Source: Hysterium pulicare CBS 123377
Lineage: Eukaryota > Ascomycota > Dothideomycetes > Hysteriales > Hysteriaceae
Direction: 5' to 3'
NCBI GenBank assembly: GCA_000467715.1
Contig: AJFK01001077.1
Span: 1 to 64,000, forward strand
DNA length: 64,000 nucleotides
Position numbers and translations under genes: made by a program. Numbering within the stretch: position 1 is the stretch's first letter; every line of letters begins with the position of its first letter. The notes under the pieces were generated by a model. The model was not told the DNA's origin and made no database searches. It saw only the letters and a list, made by a program, of their open reading frames with translations. Below are positions 54,600 to 64,000 of this stretch, piece by piece.

Positions 54600-55896
54600 A
54601 CCCGATATCAAAATCAATATACCCTCGATGTGCGATTCAACTTGCTCGATAGCAGAATGGGATTAACCTCTCGATGTTCGTTCATAGATTTCGGTTACGA
54701 TTACCAACTCGTAGAACGTCCGACGGTCTGGCTATCGCCTCGCCTGTCATGTCTAAACTTACGATAACTATTTAATAGTCGACCAGTGCTTCGGCGGCCT
54801 CTCTTACTATAACTTGGCGTTGGATATATCATGATGAAAGGGCTATGGCGTTGTTGGATCTAAAGATTGAGCTTTGAAACACCCTACCGGGGGAGAAAAG
54901 GATACCAGGCGTTTGTTTCTTTAGCTTTACATTTTACTTGCACGATCTCATAATATTCTCTTCGTGAACATGATTTCAGAATTCTATCTTCATACCCTCC
55001 GTTCCATGTGTCGCAGTCAGACTGTTACTTTCTTGGCATTTCTCGCACAGTATCATCTCCCTACCCTTTCCCAGCCTTCTAATTCTTATCATCCTCGTGC
55101 AACCATGACGCCTTCTCTGAAGTACTATGGAATCAACTTGGCCCTGTGTCCTTTCTCTGTGAGCCGGCCTGCAGATTCTCACACATGCTTCTGCATCCTG
55201 TATTTCTTCTTTCAGTTTCAAGTAACTTGACGAGCCAAGCATGGCAATAGGCAGTAGCCCTTTCTATAATTAATAGGTGAGGTCCCGAATGTTCCTTTCG
55301 CCCACGTGCATAGGGTAGAGAAGCGCACGTGCTACCTTCATGAGCTCCTAGGATGGGCTTGCCGGAGAACATGGCTATTATTGAGAGGAGACTATGGCAG
55401 CGAGTGTCATTAGTTCACGAGGAAGCATTTGAGGCAAGTCTACTCCAATCATATCTACAGAACGGACTCTAACTAGCTCGTTGAAGTAAGTAATGCCCTT
55501 CAAAGACGCTCCGAATGGTCACGCGAGAGTCCATGTTGCAGGGCAAGTGCTCCATGTCGTCAAAAAGACTACTTCGCGATGAGTATCACCAAATCCCATA
55601 CCGAAAATTGCTCATCCGATAGAACCCACAATGCAGAATGTAGCCGGGTAAGGGATGCCATTACTGACCGCATCTCCATTCAGACCAGTCATAGCGTCAT
55701 GCCGCACAATAGCGAGCTCAATGTTCACGCGGGAATCTTCGGTATCCTCACCGCTGCATGGCTGGTCCTCTGTCCTCATTTGCATATAAACATAGGGTCC
55801 CCCATCATGAAAACCAACATTTTTGCCCTTGATCATCAAAGTCAACCGCTACTGGCATCAACCACCATTTGATCAAGGGGCTTCCAACTTTTTCCC
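54600..55896. other. Intergenic region
   Basis: About 1.3 kb with no convincing gene. The plus-strand frames at 54964-55230 and 55579-55872 are random in composition. The right part is the promoter of the two-Myb gene. Confidence 0.4.
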
Positions 55897-55930
55897 TCAA
55901 CTTCAACTTCAACTTCAACTTCAACTTCAA
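55897..55930. repeat. (TCAACT)n microsatellite in a 5' leader
   Basis: About 5.7 perfect copies of the hexamer TCAACT, 34 bp long, ending 30 bp before the ATG at 55961. It should lie in the 5' leader or core promoter of the next gene and be prone to length change. Confidence 0.9.
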
Positions 55931-55960
55931 CCCAACCCAACTGTTGTTATCCTGTACAAC

Positions 55961-57372
55961 ATGGTCAAGAACAAACCTGTTGTTGATATGCCGGCGTAAG
56001 TTCAACATCTCCGTCCTGCTCTGCTTCTACCAAAACAATACACATCTTCCCCAAAGCCCACCTTCCTCTGAGGAAGTCCTCTCCAAGTCTGACCTGTCAT
56101 CATTCAATTCCCGCCCAACGTCATCACCTGACATTGCCGTTCCCAACGTCGCCATCTCTTTTTGGATAAGGGTGCCTATCTGGAGCCGAGCCCGAATATT
56201 TGCCGCGACGTCTTCGTCCTCCATCTTCCAAACCAACCTTGCTAATATCCTCTTACAGTCACGGCACCGATTTTGACAGCGAAACTGGTGAATTCCTGTC
56301 TCACATCGCTCCACGCAACGTCCAGCCTCAGGACTTTCGCCCACTTGACCTGAACACAACTGCACGTGCTACCCCAGGTCGCGCTCAACTCTCCCTCCAC
56401 CAGACCAATCCTCGTCAACCAACTGTCGGTCGCGGCTCCGGTGGCAATCTCGAGCGTCCAAAGCTCTTCTCACAAATACTTCCATCTGCTCCTGTGGACA
56501 CCCAAGACTCTGATTCGGAAGGTGCCTTTGAACCAGTTTCAGCCCGTCGCCCAGTGAAGGACACCCTCACTACCAAGACACCTCAGCACCGCGGTGGCCG
56601 ACGTGTCGTGCAATCTGAAGAGGACGAAGACGAGGAGATCACTCAACCTTCCCGTCGTATTCGTACCCGTGTCAATACACCAGCAGGTCGCGGCAAACCT
56701 CGCGGTGACAGCCCGATGTTCGAACCTGACGAAAATCCAAACGGTTCTACCGACGCGCAGTCTCAGGACACCGATGGTGATGCCATCATGAGTGATGACA
56801 ACCTACCTTCTTCGACCCCAAACCCGTCCGCGGCGCGTGAGCTGAAGCGCCAGGTTGAAGCCAACGGTACAACGCCCGGCACTCGCAAGAGCCGTCGCAA
56901 GGATGTCGAGAATGATCCCGAGAACATCATACTTGTTGACTATCGCTGCAACCACAATATGAAGTGGTCAGGTATTGTCAATCACTTGAACGCACGCCGC
57001 ATTAAGCGAGGAGAACCTCCAAACCTCACCGACGCTGCTGTCTATGGCCGCTTCGTTCGCAACGGTCCCAAGGTCGCCGCCAAGCAAGGCTGGACGCTCG
57101 ATCCAAAGATGTACATGAACCTGAAATACCCAGTCATGGATCCTCATTGGCATATCTCCGATCCAGTCTCCAAGAAGGATCCTCACAAGCGCCACCCCAT
57201 TCCTCAGGGTAGCAACAAGATCAACTGGACCGATGAGATGGACGTCCAGCTTGTCGAGGCTGTTCGCGCAACGAACGAGAAATACTGGCGTCACGTCATG
57301 GACGAGTTCGAGTCTCTTACTGGCAAGGTCTACGAGAAGGAGGAACTCAGCAGCCGCTATCAGAGTCTTTGA
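55961..57372 (+). CDS. Two-Myb-domain nuclear protein
   Basis: Exon 1 is 35 nt (55961-55995, MVKNKPVVDMPA). A 263-nt intron with GTAAGT and CAG follows, and exon 2 is 56259-57372. The total is exactly 383 codons. After SHGTDFDSETGEFLSHIAPR comes a disordered region with two basic clusters and acidic runs (QSEEDEDEEI). The C-terminal third has two helical Myb/SANT-like modules: one from ILVDYRCNHNMKWSGIVNHL, then LTDAAVYGRFVRNGP; one from INWTDEMDVQLVEAVRATNE, then KYWRHVMDEFESLTGK. The second has the typical spaced Trp residues. It probably binds DNA or chromatin. The large intron and 5' mini-exon are unusual for this window. A spliceable GT-AG pair (57392-57444) follows the stop, so the 3' UTR may contain an intron. 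No named orthologue is recognised. Confidence 0.82.
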
Positions 57373-59057
57373 GCTTTGGTCAGCCGCCCAAAAGGTAAAC
57401 GATATAATTTTCCAGATGATGCACTTGACTGACATTACTTACAGGCTCAACTAGGTTCCTTCTCACCTGGTAGCATTCTCTTCCTCTTAGGTACAGCGCA
57501 CCGACTTGGCTTCGCCACACCATCACCGGTCATCACTTGATGATGATCAACTTTCTCAGGCTCTACTGTAGCTTAGTCTGCCAAAGGTACATATACAAAT
57601 CTCCAAAAAAAACTCCACTCTTTCAATACACTTCCTGCCTTCAGAGTTCCCAGCTCTCGAAGGTCATTCCATTTCCCTGCCCTTGGTCTTTCTGTTTTCC
57701 CTCTGTCATATTAAATTTTCTCTTTTGCTTTCTTTATCTGTCACATCAAATCGGCATAGCGACGGCGCACGATCGGAGTTGGTCAAGAATCCTTTGAACC
57801 AACGGATGAGCGGCGTGGTAGACTGGGCTTTTGCTTTCTGATTTCATATCACGGTGAATTGTTCAATAGCATCACCACGGCGCATGGGAACGCTGCGGTT
57901 CATCGAATATCGGTAGACTTGCTAAAAAACCCATAAATAACTGTTTTCACACATGTACAAAGCGAAGGTGGACGGCGATGGCATACAACCTTCATCAATG
58001 AGCATGATCATGATAGTCATAATAACTCCGTCCATCAAACAAAGTTCCTACATACTAAGTCTCGACTTATGTGCATTTGTGATGTTACCCTCTTCTATCA
58101 GCATAGCCTTTAGAATCGCGTTATGCCTTTACAGTCTACACAATGGCATCGATGGCACTCCCGACCTTTATGTTTAGAACATCTCAATTTCATCATCCAG
58201 AACTCGCCACCTGCGACGGCTTTCAAAGATCAAGATACACCAAACCTGCTCACTAACGCTACATCAGTACTACCGTTGAAGCTCCCCACTGTCTTCTGAT
58301 GTTTCAGGCCTTAGCACTCTCACAACTACTGCTCCTTCATCACCTTCCTCAAAATCATTCCACTTATCTCCACCATTCCTGTTCATACGACAAATCACCA
58401 TTAGCAAATACTCGACCTCATCATCTCTCCCTCTAAATCCCTTCATCCACATCTACCCTTCCTCACTCTCCTCATAATATCCATCCACCGGCTCATCACC
58501 CACACATCCACCAACCAACTCTCTCAGCCGCCAACACATGAGCACGCATATCAACAACAATTGAAGCATTGCTGAGTTCCAACGCATTCTGGATAGACAG
58601 CCCAGAAGCAAAAGCACAGAGACATTCAATCGTTGGAGTCGTCTCTTGTTCTCTGGCTCTTTGAAAGAGAGTGTGTGGAAGAAGAAGAGGACGATGCGGG
58701 GAGGAGGGTGTTTATATACCTGTGAGGGAGTGGGCTGGTGGCGAGGAATTGGCAAAGAAGCAGTGAGGACTACAAGTCCGCGGATATGATTTTGCTTGAC
58801 GAAGAAGCGGTATGACTGAGGAGGTGGTCGATTGCTGGAATTGGAGGAATTCTGTGGTGCGAAAGTGGAACGATGGGCTGTCATGTCGGAAAAAGCGGTG
58901 GAGAGGATTGAGCAGGTGAGTGATGGTGGCGAAATGTTGGTCAAATTGAGAAAGACTTTGCTACCAGATATCTTAGTGTGAAATACCTTCTCGCCAATAA
59001 TTCACACAGATCCCCGAAGAACTATCCAAAAGATTCAACATCATCTCTCTCCGCCAT
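57373..59057. other. Intergenic region
   Basis: A 1.69-kb gap. It contains a pyrimidine-rich stretch at 57600-57760. A minus-strand frame at 58453-58944 is open but Pro/Leu-rich and lacks protein-like features. No gene is supported. Confidence 0.4.
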
Positions 59058-61755
59058 CTAAGTCGGCGTAGCTGTAGGCTTCAAACTCCAAGAAAACGCC
59101 CCGACTCTCTCACTCCCTCCAACACCCCGTTTCATTCCCCCCGTCACAGCAGCCGACGTCACAGTCCTACTCACCGTCCCACTCCCCCCACCACCACTTC
59201 TCCCCCTAATCTCCCCCTCAAGTCTCAAATCCCTCGAACTCGCACCCACCCAAACCCTCACCCTCGTACCTAGCGTCGTTACCTCAACCCACTCCTGCCT
59301 CCCCACATCCCAAATCGCCACATCCCTCATCCTCAAATCAAAACTAACGATTTTCTCCTCCCCCGGCTTCAACATCGTTTTATTGAATCCCCTAAGCTGA
59401 CGAATCGGCTCTCCGTTCCCGAGATCGAGGTAGAGTTGTGAGACTTCCTGGCCGGGGGCGCTGCCGGTGTTGCGGAGCGTGAAAGATATGCGGTAGGGGG
59501 GTTTGTGGAGGGAGGGAGGTCCACCTTGGGGGTTTGGCGGGGAGGCCAGGATGCTGGAGGAGGGGGCGGAGGGGTTAGATGTGTAGGTTACGTTGGCGTT
59601 TAGGTAGGGGTAGATGAAGTATGGTTTTGAGGAGATGGTGCTTGGGAAGTAGTAGTCGTCTGGGTTTAGGTTGTGGCTGGGGCAGACTCGTGGGTTAAAT
59701 GTTGTTTGCGGAGAGGAGGAGTTCGTGGTTTTGGTGGAGGTGGTGGAGATGTTGAAAGTACTTGTTATGTTGGAAGGGTTTAAGACATCGATTTGAAGGC
59801 TGGAGTATGAGAACGTGGTATAGCTCAAGCCAAAGCCGAATTCGAAGCGGGGTGTAATGCTCATTTTGTCGAAATGTCGATAGTCAATGAAGAGGCCTTC
59901 GGTAAATTCTATCTCGGGGACAGGCTTGTTAGGTGTGTATAGAACGTCGGTGCCATAATCTTCTCGCTTTTTGGCTACCGTCCAAGGCAACTTGCCGGAC
60001 GGATTCACATCGCCGTAAAGTACGTCCACCAAGGAGTTTCCGCTTTCTTGCCCTGGAAGACCCGCGAAAAGCACAGCGGTCACATTGGGATGATCGATCC
60101 ATTCTTCCATAAGTATGGGTCCGACGGCATGAATTGTGACGACAGTATTGCTACAATTCGCTGCAACTTCCTTGACCAAGTCGTCTCCGCGAGCCCACGC
60201 TGTTAAGTTATTTCTATCGCCAAGGTTTCCGTCGACTTGGATGTAGCCCTCGCCACTGTTCGAATTGATGAAGACGAGGCACACGGAAGCTTGCCTGGCA
60301 ATCGTGCTAATTTGCTGACTAGCGTAATTGTTCAGGACGAATTGCACAGCAGTCCTGTCTCTCAAGGCGCGAGATTGAATAGCTTCCAAGGGAGTAATCA
60401 GATACGGGAAATTTGAACTCCCGCTTCCCCATCCCATGGCTAGAGTGCCATTATTGCATCCTCGATCTTTACATCCGTTGGGGCCATACGGTGAAGGACC
60501 TGCATCCTCCCCTATGATAGCAATCTGCCTAGGTTTCTTCAGTGGCAAGGTGTTGTTAATGTTCTTTAACATAACAACGGAATTGGCACCGACTGTACGG
60601 ATGATATCGGCGTGATCTCCTCTGACATCCCCGTTCCTCGTGGTCGAGTTGAGAATGGGAAAGCTAGGGTCGTCATCACCCATATAGTAATAAGCAGCCA
60701 TAATTCTGACCACCATATCATCAAGTCTCCATTCAGGTATGCTACCGTTGAGCACCGACAAGGTCAGATTAGGGCCCCAGAAGGAGATCCCATAACCATC
60801 GATGCCTTCGGGGGAGGTCTCGCCAGGGCCTGTGACATCCATCCCGGCAAGTGCTGATGCTATACCAGAGTGTTGAGATCCATCATCGCTCATGATGAAC
60901 CCTTGAAACCCGAGCTTGGAGAGTTAGCATAAATGAATCGTTACGGGATAGGTTTCTCACCTCTCCTTTCAGTACTCCATTCATCAAATGGTCATTCTGA
61001 CACACTTGGGTGCCATTAACCTGGTTATACGAACACATCACTCCAGCCATACCCTTATAAACTGCATCATACCATGGAAAGAGGTACAGTTCATGGAAGG
61101 TCCGGTCATCGCAGGTTACGGAATATGGCTCGGTAATGTTAAAGGTACCAGTTCCAAATTTATTCGATTCGCGGACTTCTCGGAAGTGCTCTTGTTCGTA
61201 TAAAATGTAGTGCTTTCCAACGGCGATTGTCCCTCCCGCCTGCATTCCAGCAATCGACTCCCCGAAAGCAATGCCGGAAAGATAAGGATCAGGTGAGTAA
61301 CTCTCAAAGTTTCTCCCGCCTGTTGCTACTCTTCCCAAAGGACCCACTACCGGCGCAAGAGCAGCATTATACCCTTTGTCTTTATGTTCTGCGCCATTGG
61401 CAACGGACTGTAGGAAGATAAGCTCTCTATCCCATGACATAGCTAGATTGAGTCCCGCCGGAAAAGCCGATGTATACTGCGCGCCCCGAACTCCTGCAGG
61501 TCCATCATCCAGTGCATAGCCAGGGAATCCAATTCGAGGTACATTTCCCAGCGGATAGCCCCCACCACCACCGGCCATCCCATGTCCTGTGGTAAAGTTC
61601 ACCTTTTCGGTGAGGGTGAGATTGCAAACAAAGGCATGTGCCTTCGCGTATGCTGCTGACCAGTTTCCATATCCTTGGCTTATGCGTGGAGTGAATGTGC
61701 CTCCAGGCGGTTCCGTGCCGTTAAGAAGCAAAAGGGAAGAAAGAGATGGTCGCAT
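59058..61755 (-). CDS. GH3 beta-glucosidase
   Basis: Two exons on the minus strand (61755-60961 and 60914-59058), with a 46-nt intron carrying GTGAGA and a CTAAC branch site. The product has 883 residues. The catalytic (beta/alpha)8 domain contains LDDGPAGVRG, GRNFESYSPDPYLSG and GKHYILYEQE. The nucleophile Asp lies in GFIMSDDGSQHSG near residue 275. The second domain (SVVMLKNINNTLPLKKPRQI, AIIGEDAGPSPYG) and a C-terminal fibronectin-III-like domain (FTLRNTGSAPGQEVSQLYLD) complete the GH3 layout. The enzyme hydrolyses terminal beta-glucose from cello-oligosaccharides or glucosides. Two oddities are visible. The residue after the nucleophile Asp is Asp, where Trp is usual. A Ser/Thr/Asn/Pro-rich stretch of about 70 residues lies between domains. 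The N-terminus (MRPSLSSLLLLNG) is a weak, short signal peptide, so an extra 5' exon may be missing. Confidence 0.93.
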
Positions 61756-62840
61756 GGTGGGGATGGAAGGTGAAATGGCAAAGGGCGTACGATATGACAG
61801 TCTCTATATCAATATTCCATGCTAAAGATGATAACTATCTACCTTTGCGCAATTAGTAGTTCTCGGAAAAGAATGATGAAAAATAAGTGTTGACGTATGG
61901 CTGGTACATTGGCAAAATAGACAGGAAGTTCGTGATTGGACAGACATTAATCGAATTTAGCGGAGTATCTGCTCCATGTGGGGTGTGGAACAGACATCCA
62001 TTTGGCACGCACGGAAATTCTAGGAAGAATAATGTATCTCAATCTATGACGTTGTGCTTGAGCGATATTCGAAGCGGTTTCGACTTGATAGATTGGATTC
62101 AATATGCCGTTCCACAGGACTGGTAAATCTGACTAATGCCCTATCCTGGCCCCGCACTCACTTAGGAGTGTTTCTGCTGTGTGGGAGGAAGCTGGTTCGA
62201 TACTGCAATATCTTCTCCACTATTCATCTTGCAGGTAAGAGGTGTATTTCTGACTTCCGAGAGACTGCACAAATTCTGACCGGGCGTTCAGTAGAAAATT
62301 CCAGCGAGAGGGCACGGGAGCATCGATGGCAGCGTGCATGGGTGTTTTGGAGGAAAGTATATCCTAATGTGACGGTGATCTATTTGAAAGGAATCAAGAC
62401 CTTTTGAAGATGGAATGGACGATATTGAGATGAGCATTTGTTGGTCGAGAAATGTGGACGTTGATCAAGTGAAGCTTATATAAGCTCGTATTATATAATC
62501 ATTTTCGGACCGAAAGGGAGCCTTCTTGACTCAAACTCGTCACCAAAACTGCAATCATTATTGTGTATTACGTGAACATGTCGTGGGGCATATATTTCCT
62601 CTTCCTATAAGTACTCGACTGAGAACTCTTCGGCAGGTGGCTACACCATCCAGGGCCGGCTGAAAACAAGAACTCACTCTTCATCTGAGCATGGCTAGAA
62701 ATCTCGTATCTACTTATGTCTTGAGCATTCCCCTTTACCATCTAAACATAAATCGGTAACCCAGAAATTTCAACATTCCGCGCGGCGAGTATGAACTTCA
62801 ATTCCTCTTCATCTCAGCCTGTGTAGAACTTTCTAAACCA
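61756..62840. other. Intergenic region
   Basis: A 1.09-kb gap with the promoter of the GH3 gene (minus). It is AT-rich, with a TATATAAG-like word near 62477. No gene is supported. Confidence 0.4.
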
Positions 62841-64000
62841 CTAGTCCCGTGCTGACGATAGAGGTCGCATCACGTTGGAATCAGCAAGCCATGCGTCCCA
62901 TTGTTCCCAGTTGATAGGTTCAGTAGCAAGGTTCTCCATACTGTGATCCTGAGCCAGCATAAAATCCAGGTCCATGTCTAGATTGCCGACTTGGCTATCA
63001 TCAAACCCATTGATGAGATAAAATGGATCGCACTCAACGGTGCCGCCGGTTTGAGTAAGACTTGGCGGGTGCACCGTTGTACTCTGCCGAAGATACGTAG
63101 ATTCTAATGTATCGCTTACGTGGGTAACGCCAGAATCCGGGATTGGACCCATGTCGGGAGCGTTTGCCTGGCCACGGATGACAACTTCCTCTTGTGGACA
63201 GCTCTTCGCATTTCGCGCTTGCCTCTTAGCTTTTGCGACTTCGCGTTGTTGGCGTAACTGCAATATGAACTCCGGTGTTGGCGGTAAATACATGTTTCCG
63301 TTCTGCATTGCAGCTTCGCGATCACTGTATGCTTTCAAGCAGAGATTCCCCACGGCTACGTGGATAGGCTTTTTCATATCCAAAATCATATCTGGGGTGT
63401 TCTCATATGTGTTGCCAATTAGTTGCCATGCTTTGTCGGAATCTTCCTTGGCCGGATTGGCACGGAGGGTATCAAATACGTGAATGAAAGCGTGCCATTG
63501 CTGGAAATAGGCTGCATGCCACGCAAATCGCTTGAGCATGGGATTTGATTGCACCATGTTGTGCTGCTCGAGAAGCTTGATACTAACTTCCCAAACCAAC
63601 TGACGCTCAGAAAGCGGTGTCTGTTCTATGCTGGCCCACCTTCGTGGATGATGTGTCAGGAAGCGCACGACATTCATACCGTACCGGGCCACTACCATTG
63701 TTAGGAGGTGCAACGGCTGTGAAGGGTCACAGTATCGTAGGTACTTCGTTTCGAGAGTTTCTTCGAGCTCTCTGAAAGCCTCCTCTATCTCTTCTCTGCC
63801 GTTTTCTGACGTATCGAGATTCCAATGACTGGAATTCTTTCCTTGCCGGCGGAACGTGGCGACACGGCCTGCAGCAAAATTGGCAAGTTCATATCTAAAA
63901 GCAACAAAGACGATATCTGTCAATGTATTTGACTCGGCCACGAGTGAAGACATGCCTGGATAAAGCTGGTTATCGTTCACGTTGGTGGGACACTTCGTGC
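62841..64000 (-). CDS. Fungal-specific transcription factor, C-terminal part
   Basis: The frame is open from the right window edge down to the stop at 62841, so only the C-terminal 386 or so residues are seen. The first codons in the window read TKCPTNVNDNQLYPGMSSLV, a hallmark of the fungal-specific transcription factor domain that follows a Zn2Cys6 DNA-binding cluster. This family reads ...LPTNINDxDL... at that point. Further family-type helices follow (HLLTMVVARYGMNVVRFLTH, WEVSIKLLEQHNMVQSNPML, FAWHAAYFQQWHAFIHVFDT). The end contains an acidic, hydrophobic activation-like tail (DMDLDFMLAQDHSMENLATE, WEQWDAWLADS). A GTG at 63980 is not a start. Zinc cluster and target genes are outside the window. 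Its neighbour is a GH3 gene, but no regulatory link can be claimed. Confidence 0.85.
   Translation of the reverse strand, partial: TKCPTNVNDNQLYPGMSSLVAESNTLTDIVFVAFRYELANFAAGRVATFRRQGKNSSHWNLDTSENGREEIEEAFRELEETLETKYLRYCDPSQPLHLLTMVVARYGMNVVRFLTHHPRRWASIEQTPLSERQLVWEVSIKLLEQHNMVQSNPMLKRFAWHAAYFQQWHAFIHVFDTLRANPAKEDSDKAWQLIGNTYENTPDMILDMKKPIHVAVGNLCLKAYSDREAAMQNGNMYLPPTPEFILQLRQQREVAKAKRQARNAKSCPQEEVVIRGQANAPDMGPIPDSGVTHVSDTLESTYLRQSTTVHPPSLTQTGGTVECDPFYLINGFDDSQVGNLDMDLDFMLAQDHSMENLATEPINWEQWDAWLADSNVMRPLSSARD

Noticed and set aside
58453-58944. 163-codon minus-strand open frame
   Set aside because: Pro/His-rich start, Leu/Cys-rich end, an internal GTATAT that looks like part of untranslated DNA, and no domain. 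Composition resembles translated pyrimidine-rich spacer.

Overview
The window is nuclear DNA from a filamentous ascomycete (Pezizomycotina). The genes have short GT-AG introns, mostly 43-115 nt, with CTAAC/CTGAC-type branch sites. The gene set is also fungal: Spc24, Bos1, BST1, fungal nitrate and nitrite reductases, a fungal-specific transcription factor and a secreted GH3 glycosidase. Gene order and style would suit Leotiomycetes, but that placement is a guess. I saw no rRNA, tRNA, CRISPR array, intact transposon or viral relic.

Layout. 1-9.1 kb: a 5'-truncated GYF-domain protein (+), then Spc24 (-) and Fis1 (+) divergent from one 326-bp promoter region, then a RING-H2 ubiquitin ligase (+). 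9.1-11.2 kb: a gene-poor gap with a degenerate 53-bp tandem repeat. 11.2-16.1 kb: a 1,591-residue coiled-coil protein with internal tandem repeats. 17-21.1 kb: two small putative membrane-anchored proteins of uncertain structure and an F-box/LRR-like protein. 21.1-23.8 kb: a large gap. 23.8-32.7 kb: the GPI inositol-deacylase BST1 (+), then Rrn5 (-) and the mitochondrial helicase Irc3 (+) divergent from a 227-bp region.

34.3-41.7 kb is the clearest functional module: nitrate reductase (niaD) followed head-to-tail by nitrite reductase (niiA). Together they reduce nitrate to nitrite to ammonium. GATA motifs and an exact match to the NirA/NIT4 consensus lie upstream of niaD.

42.5-48.1 kb: a lysine-rich Myb/SANT-like nuclear protein with an 18-nt microexon (-), an orphan single-exon gene (+), and the SNARE Bos1 (-), whose first coding exon appears to be only the ATG. 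48.6-51.1 kb: two tandem copies of an unrecognised fungal gene family, the first apparently a pseudogene. 52-57.4 kb: a secreted M28 metallopeptidase, a small Ser/Thr-rich protein, and a two-Myb-domain protein. 59-64 kb: a GH3 beta-glucosidase (-) and the C-terminal part of a transcription factor (-) that runs off the right edge.

No gene cluster stands out as an obviously new system. The items most worth a second look are the heptad-preserving coiled-coil repeats, the 53-bp repeat, the decaying tandem paralogue and the extreme mini-exons. All gene models come from reading splice signals by eye, and boundaries can be off by a base.
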